From contig JAZPYZ010000019.1 in NCBI GenBank assembly GCA_045544455.1, positions 124,001 to 188,000 of the forward strand: a DNA stretch of 64,000 bases, given 5' to 3'. Under the pieces are notes generated by a model, which saw nothing but the letters and a program-made list of their open reading frames with translations, had not been told where the DNA came from and ran no database searches. Both the position numbers and the translations under genes were made by a program. Shown here piece by piece: positions 16,339 through 25,118 of this stretch (within the stretch, counting starts at the first letter, position 1; each line of letters starts with the position of its first letter). This DNA is from JAZPYZ01 sp045544455 (lineage in GTDB: Bacteria; Bacillota; Clostridia; Oscillospirales; Acutalibacteraceae).

Positions 16339-17718
16339 TTACGCCTCCTCGTACACGATCTTGTTAACGGCGTTCAAATAGGCACGAATACTGGCCCCGA
16401 TGATATCGGTGGAAATACCGTTACCGGCATACAACTTGCCGCCGGCACGCAATTTTACCAGTGCCGAACCCATAGCCTCTTTTCCTTCGGTAACCGACTG
16501 AATTTGGAAATCATCCAATTCGTAATGATGACCGATAATGTGATCGATAGCCAAGAATGCCGCATCGATAGGACCGTCACCGATACACACACCCTGCATA
16601 GGCTTACCATCCTTTTCCAAAGTGAGTTGTGCGCTGGCGGCGATAATATTGCCGTTGTTGATCACGTAACTGATCAGTTTGTAGGTGGCCGGCACCTGCA
16701 AAGCCGTGCTCGCTACGATGGCTTCCAATTCTTTTGCACCCACCGTCTTTTTATCCGCTACACGCAAGAATTCCTCATATACTCGGGCCTGGTCTTCTTC
16801 CGACAGATCGTAACCCAGTTTCGCCACCGCGGTGATAACCTCCGCCTGACTGTCTTTCACGTCCAGGTGGATACCACTTTCATCCGACGACACAACCGTA
16901 ACGGCACTACGCGCATTTTTGGCGTTATCGGCAATCCAACCGATCTGTTTGACCGTGCGGTGCATCTCGGTTTGACGAATACCGGTGGTAAATCCATAAT
17001 TATTACCGCAGTTTTTGATGATGTCGGCAAACGTTTCCAACGGAACGGTAGAACCGCCCACCGCCGTTTTAACGCCGACTACGGCGCCGCGTACAGCGAG
17101 CATTGCCTGTGCACAAGCTAACCCGTTTTTGTTATCGCAACGAACACTAACCGGTACCGTCACCTGCGTTGCCACGTTATCCGCAAATGCCGCAAAATCA
17201 TCGGGCATCATTTCGGCCGCACTGTCACACACGGCAATACCAGTCGCACCGGCGTTCACCGCCGCTTCCATCGCGGCCGCCAAAAACTCACGTTCTGCAC
17301 GAGTGGCGTCCACGGCGCAAAATTCCACATCGGCGCATTTTTCTTTTGCGGCCGTCACCGTAGCGGTAATCCATTCCAGCATTTTATCCGGCTTTTTATG
17401 ACAGGTGTATTCCATCCCCACCGGCGAAACCGGCAGTTCAATACGAATACGTCCGTGCGCAGCGGCCGAAAGGGCGGTAGCGGCATGATCGATGCTATCC
17501 ATCGTGCTACCGGCAGCCACCGAAAGAACACTGCTTTTCACGAAAGGCGACACCGTGCGCACCAACAAAATATCGCTTTTGGGATTATCGATCTCCGGAA
17601 GTTCGATCACGTCTACGTTCAGTCGTTCCAACTGACGCGCAATCTCGATCTTCTCCTTAAAGCTAAAGGCGCTGTCCTCTCGACAAAGTGTTGTGTCGAT
17701 GACGGTAATAGTTTTCAT
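16339..17718 (-). CDS. LeuA-like protein with degenerate active site and intact leucine-type regulatory domain
   Basis: A 459-residue protein with the overall plan of 2-isopropylmalate synthase: an HMGL-like TIM barrel (about 1-265), a linker with SGIH at 281-284, and a LeuA dimerisation/allosteric domain (about 345-459, with GDGPIDAAFLAIDHI and STDIIGASIRAYLNAVNKI). The catalytic motifs are lost. DTTLRDG reads DTTLCRE at 8-14, the metal-binding HxH is R-C-D at 193-195, and the NGIGERAGN motif is replaced by AVGGSTVP. It is therefore unlikely to condense acetyl-CoA with 2-oxoisovalerate. It is the first gene after a Leu T-box and ends 3 bp before the TIM-ligase fusion. It could be a leucine sensor, scaffold or repurposed lyase. 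Start ATG at 17718, in preference to an ATG 9 bp upstream. Confidence 0.75.
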   Translation of the reverse strand: MKTITVIDTTLCREDSAFSFKEKIEIARQLERLNVDVIELPEIDNPKSDILLVRTVSPFVKSSVLSVAAGSTMDSIDHAATALSAAAHGRIRIELPVSPVGMEYTCHKKPDKMLEWITATVTAAKEKCADVEFCAVDATRAEREFLAAAMEAAVNAGATGIAVCDSAAEMMPDDFAAFADNVATQVTVPVSVRCDNKNGLACAQAMLAVRGAVVGVKTAVGGSTVPLETFADIIKNCGNNYGFTTGIRQTEMHRTVKQIGWIADNAKNARSAVTVVSSDESGIHLDVKDSQAEVITAVAKLGYDLSEEDQARVYEEFLRVADKKTVGAKELEAIVASTALQVPATYKLISYVINNGNIIAASAQLTLEKDGKPMQGVCIGDGPIDAAFLAIDHIIGHHYELDDFQIQSVTEGKEAMGSALVKLRAGGKLYAGNGISTDIIGASIRAYLNAVNKIVYEEA

Positions 17719-17754
17719 ACAATTCATCCTTTCATGGCCTCTGTGACGTAAAAC

Positions 17755-18030
17755 AAAAAAGTCCCTGAGGCTGTATTTCTACTGCCTCAGGGACGAACAT
17801 TACTCCGCGGTACCACCCTGATTACCGCCTTTACAGACGGTCTCTTTACCGGGTTCTAACAAACCCTTGGTCACGGTAACGGGACCTACCGTATCTCCCT
17901 ACTGTTATTTCAGAAGATCTGCTCAGGAACGAGACTTTTTTGAATTAGCATATCGGCTCACAGCAACCCGACTCTCTGAGATGCATACAACAAAAAATAA
18001 TTCCGTCAACGCATTTGAAAAAATAAATTT
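17755..18030 (-). ncRNA. T-box leader, leucine specifier (CTC)
   Basis: The minus strand holds a T-box leader: GCGTTGACG opening of stem I, the AGAGAG...GGTTGCTGTGA distal loop, a specifier region reading CTC at 17931-17933 just before GTTCCTGAGC, and the T-box GGTGGTACCGCGG at 17805-17817. A strong terminator follows (GTCCCTGAGGC stem, T6). The specifier was placed by aligning this stretch with the other three T-boxes in the window. Uncharged tRNA-Leu should allow read-through into the LeuA-like gene and the TIM-ligase gene. Confidence 0.88.
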
Positions 18031-18036
18031 TCACCT

Positions 18037-18065
18037 ATTATAGCACCCGACATTTCGGTTGTCAA
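18037..18065 (-). promoter_or_regulatory. Promoter of the Leu T-box operon
   Basis: Minus-strand TTGACA (18060-18065), 17 bp spacer, TATAAT (18037-18042): a perfect sigma-A promoter, 15 bp after the ilvE stop. Confidence 0.9.
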
Positions 18066-18080
18066 GCGTTTTTGTGAATT

Positions 18081-19145
18081 TTAATCGAGGGTTTGCACCC
18101 AACCATACGCATCGTCGATCTTGCCCCATTGAATACCCGTCAACGTATCGTAGAGATGTTGCGTCACTTCGCCGATCTTCCCGTCGTTGACAGTGTATTT
18201 GACATCCTTATACATCAATTCACCGATCGGCGACACGACCGCCGCCGTACCGCAACCCCACGCTTCTTCCAACGTGCCGTTGGCCATGGCCTCGGCCAAT
18301 TCGTCTACGCTGATCAACCGTTCGGACACGGTGTAACCTTCTTTGCGAAGGATCTCGAGACAGGACATGCGCGTAATACCCGGCAGAATCGAACCCGACA
18401 ACATCGGTGTAACGATCTCGCCATTGATTTTGAACATAACGTTCATCGCGCCGACTTCTTCGATGTATTTGCGTTCGACACCGTCCAACCACAACACCTG
18501 CGAATAGCCTTTTTGCGCGGCCTTTTCGCCGGCGCGAGTACTCGCGGCATAGTTACCGCCGCATTTCGCATAACCGGTACCGCCTTTAACGGCACGAACG
18601 TCTTCCGATTCGATCATGATCTTAACCGGGTTGATACCTTCTTTATAATAACTGCCAACCGGCGAAGTGATGATGATAAAGGTCGCGTTGTGCACGGTAT
18701 GTACGCCCAACGTTTGGTCGTTACCAAACAAGAACGGACGAATGTACAGCGAAGTACCTTCTGCGCTCGGGACCCAATCTTCTTCCATTTTCACAAACGT
18801 CGTCAACGCTTCCATCGCGATATCTTCCGGAATTTCCGGCAAACACAGCCGTTCGGCCGAACGGTTCATGCGGCGAATGTTTTCGATCGGACGGAACAGT
18901 TGCACACTGCCGTCTGCTTTGCGATAAGCTTTCAAACCCTCGAAAATTTCCGCACCGTAATGCAACACGGTCGAAGCCGGGTGCAACGCGATCGGAGCAA
19001 ACGGCACAATACGCGCATCGTGCCACCCTTTTTCGGTATTGTAATCCATGATAAACATGTGATCGGTAAAGATTTGACCGAAACCGAGCGTGCTGCTATC
19101 CGGTTTAGCGGCCGGATTCGGGTTTTTCGTTACAGAAATATTCAA
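18081..19145 (-). CDS. ilvE: Branched-chain amino-acid aminotransferase
   Basis: A 354-residue class IV PLP aminotransferase. Signatures are HYGAEIFEGLKAYR near residue 62, the PLP lysine region GGNYAASTRAGEKAAQKG, the EVGAMNVMF block and LPGITRMSCLEI. It interconverts Leu, Ile and Val with their 2-oxoacids using glutamate/2-oxoglutarate. A TTG start follows AGGAG with 9 nt spacing. It is the last gene of the Val T-box operon, 23 bp after the oxidoreductase gamma subunit. This places the final transamination step next to the enzyme that supplies the 2-oxoacids. Confidence 0.94.
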   Translation of the reverse strand: MNISVTKNPNPAAKPDSSTLGFGQIFTDHMFIMDYNTEKGWHDARIVPFAPIALHPASTVLHYGAEIFEGLKAYRKADGSVQLFRPIENIRRMNRSAERLCLPEIPEDIAMEALTTFVKMEEDWVPSAEGTSLYIRPFLFGNDQTLGVHTVHNATFIIITSPVGSYYKEGINPVKIMIESEDVRAVKGGTGYAKCGGNYAASTRAGEKAAQKGYSQVLWLDGVERKYIEEVGAMNVMFKINGEIVTPMLSGSILPGITRMSCLEILRKEGYTVSERLISVDELAEAMANGTLEEAWGCGTAAVVSPIGELMYKDVKYTVNDGKIGEVTQHLYDTLTGIQWGKIDDAYGWVQTLD

Positions 19146-19168
19146 TGTGACTCACTCCTATGTAAAAA

Positions 19169-19702
19169 TTACGCATTCATACCCATTTCCAATGCGCGCA
19201 GGTTGACATCCATCATATCGGCGCGTTTAGCAGAAATGACCTTGCCGAGCGTGGCTTTAACCAGATCAACGTCAAAACCACCGACCACATCCAACACCTT
19301 TCCCATCAGGATCATATTGGCCAAGGTGGGCATATCGTTATCCGATGCCATTTTCGTGCACGGCACATAATATACCGTCACGTCGTCACGTTTGACTTTG
19401 CGTTCGATCAACGTCGAGTCAACAAAAATGATGCCGCCCGGCGCCACACTGTCTTCATACCGATCGAGAGACGGCAGGTTCATCGCAATCAACACATCAG
19501 GTTGCGACACGATCGGCGAACCGACCGGCGCATCACTTAAAATAACACTGCAACTCGCGGTGCCGCCGCGCATTTCCGGACCATACGACGGAAGCCAGCT
19601 GACGTTACGGCCTTCCATCAAGCCTTTATATGCCAAGAATTTACCCGAAAAGAGTATGCCTTGGCCGCCGAAACCGGCGAACAAAAATTGTGTTGTACTC
19701 AT
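19169..19702 (-). CDS. vorC: 2-oxoacid:ferredoxin oxidoreductase, gamma subunit
   Basis: A 177-residue subunit with the gamma-domain opening FLFAGFGGQGILFSGKFLAY and SWLPSYGPEMRGGTASCSVI. It matches the gamma subunit of 2-oxoisovalerate/2-oxoglutarate ferredoxin oxidoreductases. The ATG at 19702 follows a GGGGGCG-type site; an upstream extension to 19750 would overlap the beta gene. Subunit letters differ between naming schemes; vorC is used here only to mean gamma. The complex works in the cytoplasm with ferredoxin and can run as a reductive carboxylase. Confidence 0.88.
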   Translation of the reverse strand: MSTTQFLFAGFGGQGILFSGKFLAYKGLMEGRNVSWLPSYGPEMRGGTASCSVILSDAPVGSPIVSQPDVLIAMNLPSLDRYEDSVAPGGIIFVDSTLIERKVKRDDVTVYYVPCTKMASDNDMPTLANMILMGKVLDVVGGFDVDLVKATLGKVISAKRADMMDVNLRALEMGMNA

Positions 19703-19715
19703 GAAAAGCGCCCCC

Positions 19716-20458
<743 letters not shown>

Positions 20459-20459
<1 letters not shown>

Positions 20460-21526
20460 TATTGGGCACCTCCGTTTTCTGCGGCTTTCCGGATGGTCTC
20501 GAGCACCTGTTCCGGAGACGGGATCATACCGCCGGCACGATTGCACAGCAGCACCGGACGTTTGCAACCGGTGGACAGTTGCACATCTTCAATCAATTGT
20601 CCCATCGACAGTTCAACCGACACAAAAGTATGTACCTTTTCCGCGGCCGCGGCAAATGCCGCTTTCGGGAACGGCCACAAGGTGATCGGACGAATCATAC
20701 CGACCTTGATTCCTTGTTTTCGCGCTTCTACGATTGCGTTTTTCGCGACACGTGCCGCAATACCAAACGCCGCGATACAGATATCGGCATCGTCCATCAT
20801 GTATTCTTCGTACATGACTTCCTCTTCCTCAATCTTCGCATAGCGTTCATATCGTTCAAAGTTGACGCGTTCCAACTCGTCGGGTTTCAAGAACAACGAG
20901 TTGACCACGTTGTGTTTCCGTTTCATACCGGTACCGGTGGTCGCCCACGGTTTTTCCACCGGATCGCCGATTTCATAATCCAACGATACCGGTTCCATCA
21001 TTTGGCCCATCGTACCGTCGGCCAAAATCATAGAGGTCATGCGGTATTTATCTGCGAGGTCAAATCCTTTTACGGTTAAATCCGCCATTTCCTGCACGCT
21101 GGCCGGCGCGAGAACGATCATACGATAGTCGCCGTGACCGCCGCCGCGCGTCGCTTGAAAATAGTCCGATTGCGACGGTTGAATACCGCCAAGGCCCGGA
21201 CCACCGCGTTGCACGTTAACGATCAGTGCCGGCAGATCAGCACCTGCCAAATACGACAAACCTTCCGCCTTGAGCGAAATCCCAGGACTGGACGAGGAGG
21301 TCATCACACGTTTACCGGTCGACGACACACCATATACCATGTTGATCGCGGCGATTTCACTTTCTGCTTGCAAAAACGTACCGCCGATTTTCGGCATTCT
21401 TTTCGCCATATAAGCCGCAATTTCGGTCTGAGGGGTAATCGGATACCCGAAATAGAACCGACAACCGGCGATAATAGCCGCTTCGGCGATGGCTTCGTTG
21501 CCTTTCATCAATACTTTATCCGCCAT
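20459..21526 (-). CDS. vorB: 2-oxoacid:ferredoxin oxidoreductase, alpha subunit (VorB type)
   Basis: A 355-residue alpha subunit: GNEAIAEAAIIAGCRFYFGYPITPQTE, FLQAESEIAAINMVYGVS, MTSSSSPGISLKAEGLSYLAG and VNVQRGGPGLGG are the pyrimidine-binding signatures. The length and motifs match proteins usually named 3-methyl-2-oxobutanoate dehydrogenase subunit VorB. It interconverts 2-oxoacid plus CoA and acyl-CoA plus CO2 plus reduced ferredoxin. It is the second of the four oxidoreductase genes, 10 bp after the ferredoxin-like subunit. Confidence 0.92.
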
Positions 21527-21536
21527 TGTTGTTCAC

Positions 21537-21743
21537 TTACCTTTCTACCTTAATGATGCAGTCGGGGCACATCGTCGCACAGAATGCGCAACCGATACAA
21601 GCGTCCATGTCGGCCGCTTCAACCGGGTGATGCCCTTTTTTGTTGATTTTGTCTTTTGCCAACACCAATACGTGTTTCGGGCAAGCGTCCACACACAGGC
21701 CGCACCCTTTACAAAAGTCGGTTTTAAAGGTCAGTTTTGCCAT
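21537..21743 (-). CDS. vorD: 2-oxoacid:ferredoxin oxidoreductase, delta (2x[4Fe-4S]) subunit
   Basis: A 68-residue ferredoxin-type protein with two CxxCxxCxxxCP clusters, CKGCGLCVDACP and CIGCAFCATMCP. It passes electrons between the TPP site and soluble ferredoxin. AAAGGAG precedes the ATG. It leads the oxidoreductase gene set. Confidence 0.92.
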   Translation of the reverse strand: MAKLTFKTDFCKGCGLCVDACPKHVLVLAKDKINKKGHHPVEAADMDACIGCAFCATMCPDCIIKVER

Positions 21744-21758
21744 ATATGTTCATCTCCT

Positions 21759-22415
21759 TTACAGCTTCTTCTGTAATGTCAGGCCAAACAGATTCTCAAT
21801 CTGTCCGTCGAGCAAGGGATACAACGCCGCATTTACCGTCGTCATAACCACCGGTAAACCGCACCGTGCCGACAGTGCATCGGCATACGGTACTGTGCGC
21901 AGTACGTCGTCCGGCGTGGTCTCATTCCCTAAATTGGAATTGTTGATAATACCGGTAAAACCAATACCGCAAGCGGCTTCTATCTCACGCATCACCTCCA
22001 TGGTCGAATCCACGTCTCGCGTCAGCGGACGATATTGATTCGCCACGAAGAGCATATCGTAATCGTTTTCTTCCAAAATAGCCGGGGCAATCCGGCCGAG
22101 TGCCAAAGCGCCGCGATCATCTCCACCGATATCTAAAATGCAATGCATATCCCGATCATCGGTAATGGCATATAGATCCTGCGGCAACGCCGGAATATCG
22201 ACGTTGGAATTGGCAAACTCCGAACAGATCAGGCGAATACCGGCATCCGTCAGTTCTTTTTCGCTATCTTTGGTGCGAAAATACGGATTGACAATATCCA
22301 AATCCGCCACCGTTATCCGGTCGACCTCGGTCCGTTTGGCCATTGCCAGATTTAAGGCGATGTTGGTTTTTCCGCTTCCATAATGGCCACAAATGATGGT
22401 CAATCGTTTGTTCAC
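21759..22415 (-). CDS. MinD/ParA-like P-loop ATPase in the Val operon
   Basis: A 218-residue nucleotide-binding protein. An N-terminal deviant-type Walker A (CGHYGSGKTNIALNLA) is followed by VADLDIVNPYFRTKDS (switch I), CILDIGGDDRG (switch II) and FVANQYRP. There are no membrane-targeting helix, DNA-binding or cysteine motifs. The GTG start follows AAAGGGG. It sits between the XRE-cupin-ligase gene (24 bp) and vorD (15 bp), so it is co-transcribed with the oxidoreductase. A maturation or assembly role is possible, but nothing in the sequence proves it. Confidence 0.75.
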   Translation of the reverse strand: MNKRLTIICGHYGSGKTNIALNLAMAKRTEVDRITVADLDIVNPYFRTKDSEKELTDAGIRLICSEFANSNVDIPALPQDLYAITDDRDMHCILDIGGDDRGALALGRIAPAILEENDYDMLFVANQYRPLTRDVDSTMEVMREIEAACGIGFTGIINNSNLGNETTPDDVLRTVPYADALSARCGLPVVMTTVNAALYPLLDGQIENLFGLTLQKKL

Positions 22416-22439
22416 GGGCCGTTCCCCTTTCTGCTGTAA

Positions 22440-24725
22440 TTATAATTTGTTGCGCTGAATTTTACCACTGGTGGTTTTCGGCAAACTGTCGCGGAACACC
22501 ACAATACGAGGATATTTATACGGCGCAGTTCTCTCTTTGACGTAATTTTGAATCTCTTTTTTGAGTTCTTCGGTCGGTTCGGTGCCGTTTACGAGCACAA
22601 TGCTCGCTTTAACCACCTGACCGCGCACCTCATCGGGTGCCGCCGACACGCCGCATTCTAACACGTACGGTAATTCCATGATGACGCTTTCGATCTCAAA
22701 CGGCCCGATACGGTAACCGGACGATTTGATCACGTCATCCGCACGGCCAACGTACCAGTAGAACCCATCTTCATCGCGCCATGCCACGTCGCCGGTATGG
22801 TAATACCCATCGTACCACACTTCGTCGGTTTTGGCTTGATCGTTATAGTAACCGGTAAACAAACCACACGGTACACCCTCACTGGTTTTAACCACGATTT
22901 CACCACTTTCACCGGTGGCGGCACTTTTGCCGTCGGCGGTAAGCAGATCCACGTCATAGATCGGGGCCGGTTTACCCATCGAACCGATCTTATGATCGGC
23001 GCCGATCATGTTACCGATGATCATGGTGCTTTCGGTTTGGCCAAAGCCTTCCAAAATCTGCAAACCGGTCGCTTTTTCAAATTGACGATACACTTCCGGG
23101 TTAAGCGCTTCGCCGGCGGTGGTCATGTGTTTGACCGAAGACAGGTCGTATTTCGACAGATCTTCTTTCACCATCATGCGCAGCATGGTCGGCGGTGCAC
23201 AGAACGAGGTAATGTTGTATTTCGCAAACATCGGCAGAATATCTGCCGCGCTAAACCGGTCAAAATCATAGGTGAACACGGCACCTTCGCAAATCCATTG
23301 GCCGTAGAATTTACCCCACATCGCTTTGGCCCAACCGGTATCGGAAATGGTCAAGTGCAACCCGTCCGGATCCACGTTGTGCCAATATTTGGCCGTATGG
23401 AAATGGCCCAGTGCGTATTTATAGTTATGTACCGCAATCTTCGGATAGCCGGTCGTGCCGGACGTGAAGAACATCAACATAGTATCGTCGCCACCGGCAG
23501 ACTCTTGCGTGCGGTTGAAATGCGTGCTAAACAATGCACTTTCTTCATCAAAGTTACGCCATCCGTCACGGGTACCGTCTACAATGATCTTGTGTTTTAC
23601 CTGCGGACATTTTTCGATCGCGAGTTCCGCTTGATGTGCCGCTTCGCCGCGACTGGTGCATAAAATCGCGCTGATGCCGGCCGCGTTGAACCGATACTCA
23701 AAATCGTGTTCGAGCAGTTGGTTCATCGCCGGAATCGCGACGGCACCCAGTTTGTGCAACCCTAACATCGCATACCAGAAGTGGTGGTGACGACCGAGAC
23801 ACAACATGACGCGGTCCCCTTTTTGGATGCCGAGCGATTTAAAATAGTTCGCCGCTTGCGCCGATTTCTTCTTCATATCGCGGAAGGTGAAACGGCGTTC
23901 TTCTTTATCTACCGAGATATGCAACATCGCCAGTTTGTCGGGATCTTTGTCCGCGATGGCATCGACAATATCAAAAGCAAAGTTGAAGTTATCGATGTTT
24001 TTAAACTTGATCGAAGTCGGTGTGCCGTTTTCGTTTTTCACCACGTCGGTAAACTGATGATACACCCGTTTTTTACCATCGGATTTAATCGGTTTACCGG
24101 TAAGTTTTTGTACCGGTTGTAGTTCGGGAATCGGTTCACCGGTCGGGTTTAAGACGATCGCGTAGAAAATACAATCTTGCCCGTCTACCGCAATCATACC
24201 GTGTGGCGTGCTACTATCGTAGTAGATGCTATCCCCCGGTCCTAACACTTCTTTGTGTTCGCCGACTTGCACTTTCAGATGGCCTTCGATAATGAGATCG
24301 CATTCTTGACCGGCGTGAGTCGTCAGTTCAATATCACGATGTTGCGCCTCTTCGCTATACACGCTGCGCACGTACAGCGGTTCGGCGATACGGTTTTGGA
24401 ACGCTGATGCCAAACTGTAATAGGTCATGCCGTGTGCTTGCTCAATCTTTTGCCCTTGCCCTTTGCGGGTAACGGTATACGATTTCAGCGTCGGGCTATA
24501 CCCTTCGATAATATCGGTAACGTCGACATTAAACGCCAACGCACAACGATAGATGAAGGCAAAGTTCAAGTCACTACGTCCTTCTTCACAGGCGATATAT
24601 TCCTGTTCGGTCACGTCGGTTTTTTGTGCCATTTCCGCGGTGGTGAGATTCTCGATCTCGCGCAGTTCGCGAATACGGCCGGCCATTTCTTGGATTTTCA
24701 AGTCGAGTCCGGTGATTTTTTGCAT
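22440..24725 (-). CDS. XRE-cupin-acyl-CoA synthetase fusion, Val T-box operon
   Basis: A 761-residue three-part protein. Residues about 8-70 are an XRE/HTH_3-like domain (IRELREIENLTTAEMAQKTDVTEQEY), and about 110-195 a cupin (LTTHAGQECDLIIEGHLKVQ, DSIYYDSSTPHGMIAV). From about 235 to the end lies a medium/short-chain-type acyl-CoA synthetase: MFFTSGTTGYPKIAVHN, EGFGQTESTM, YHTGDVAWRDEDG and the catalytic lysine in PKTTSGKIQRNKL. The ATG follows GGAGG. It opens the Val T-box operon, so isobutyrate is the favoured acid (inference). The sequence does not show whether the HTH part binds DNA. Its closest relative is the adjacent gene at 25119-27377. Confidence 0.88.
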   Translation of the reverse strand: MQKITGLDLKIQEMAGRIRELREIENLTTAEMAQKTDVTEQEYIACEEGRSDLNFAFIYRCALAFNVDVTDIIEGYSPTLKSYTVTRKGQGQKIEQAHGMTYYSLASAFQNRIAEPLYVRSVYSEEAQHRDIELTTHAGQECDLIIEGHLKVQVGEHKEVLGPGDSIYYDSSTPHGMIAVDGQDCIFYAIVLNPTGEPIPELQPVQKLTGKPIKSDGKKRVYHQFTDVVKNENGTPTSIKFKNIDNFNFAFDIVDAIADKDPDKLAMLHISVDKEERRFTFRDMKKKSAQAANYFKSLGIQKGDRVMLCLGRHHHFWYAMLGLHKLGAVAIPAMNQLLEHDFEYRFNAAGISAILCTSRGEAAHQAELAIEKCPQVKHKIIVDGTRDGWRNFDEESALFSTHFNRTQESAGGDDTMLMFFTSGTTGYPKIAVHNYKYALGHFHTAKYWHNVDPDGLHLTISDTGWAKAMWGKFYGQWICEGAVFTYDFDRFSAADILPMFAKYNITSFCAPPTMLRMMVKEDLSKYDLSSVKHMTTAGEALNPEVYRQFEKATGLQILEGFGQTESTMIIGNMIGADHKIGSMGKPAPIYDVDLLTADGKSAATGESGEIVVKTSEGVPCGLFTGYYNDQAKTDEVWYDGYYHTGDVAWRDEDGFYWYVGRADDVIKSSGYRIGPFEIESVIMELPYVLECGVSAAPDEVRGQVVKASIVLVNGTEPTEELKKEIQNYVKERTAPYKYPRIVVFRDSLPKTTSGKIQRNKL

Positions 24726-24747
24726 AATAATCCTCCGTTGTGGGGCG

Positions 24748-25043
24748 AACGAAAAGAAAAGCCCGTCCCAAAGATGTTCCTTTGAGACGAGCTATTATCC
24801 ATCCAAGCCCGCGGTACCACTCAAATTGCAACCATCTGTAACGGTTACCACTCTTCAAGGTCTAACAACCTCTATGCTCTAACGCGGCAGATACGGGAAG
24901 GGTCTACTCAGAGTCAGGCTCTTTTCTTCCTTCCGGCTCGGAAGCTACAAACACCGGGCGTGCTTTAACGGCTTGCACCAACCGCCGCTTCTCTGAAAAA
25001 CCGTTTCCCGTGTTCCTCTTCGTCAACGCCTTTGAAAAAGATT
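24748..25043 (-). ncRNA. T-box leader, valine specifier (GTA)
   Basis: The minus strand shows GGCGTTGACG, the stem I distal loop (AGAGAAGCGGCGGTTGGTGC), the specifier GTA at 24946-24948 ahead of GCTTCCGAGCC, the T-box AGTGGTACCGCGG, and a terminator AGCTCGTCTCAAAG/CTTTGGGACGGGCT followed by TTTTC. Uncharged tRNA-Val should switch on the seven-gene operon from the XRE-cupin-ligase gene to ilvE. Confidence 0.88.
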
Positions 25044-25049
25044 GGTATA

Positions 25050-25079
25050 ATCATATCACATCTTCAGATATTTTGTCAA
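25050..25079 (-). promoter_or_regulatory. Promoter of the Val T-box operon
   Basis: Minus-strand TTGACA (25074-25079), 18 bp spacer, TATGAT (25050-25055). No terminator is evident between the Ile-ligase stop (25119) and this promoter, so some read-through into the Val leader is possible. Confidence 0.85.
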
Positions 25080-25118
25080 TTATTTTTTAAGAAAAGTTCG
25101 TATTAAAACCACCTATTA

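Noticed and set aside
18093..19370. A 425-codon plus-strand open frame
   Set aside because: Antisense shadow of ilvE and the vorC end; composition is that of a reverse-read coding gene.
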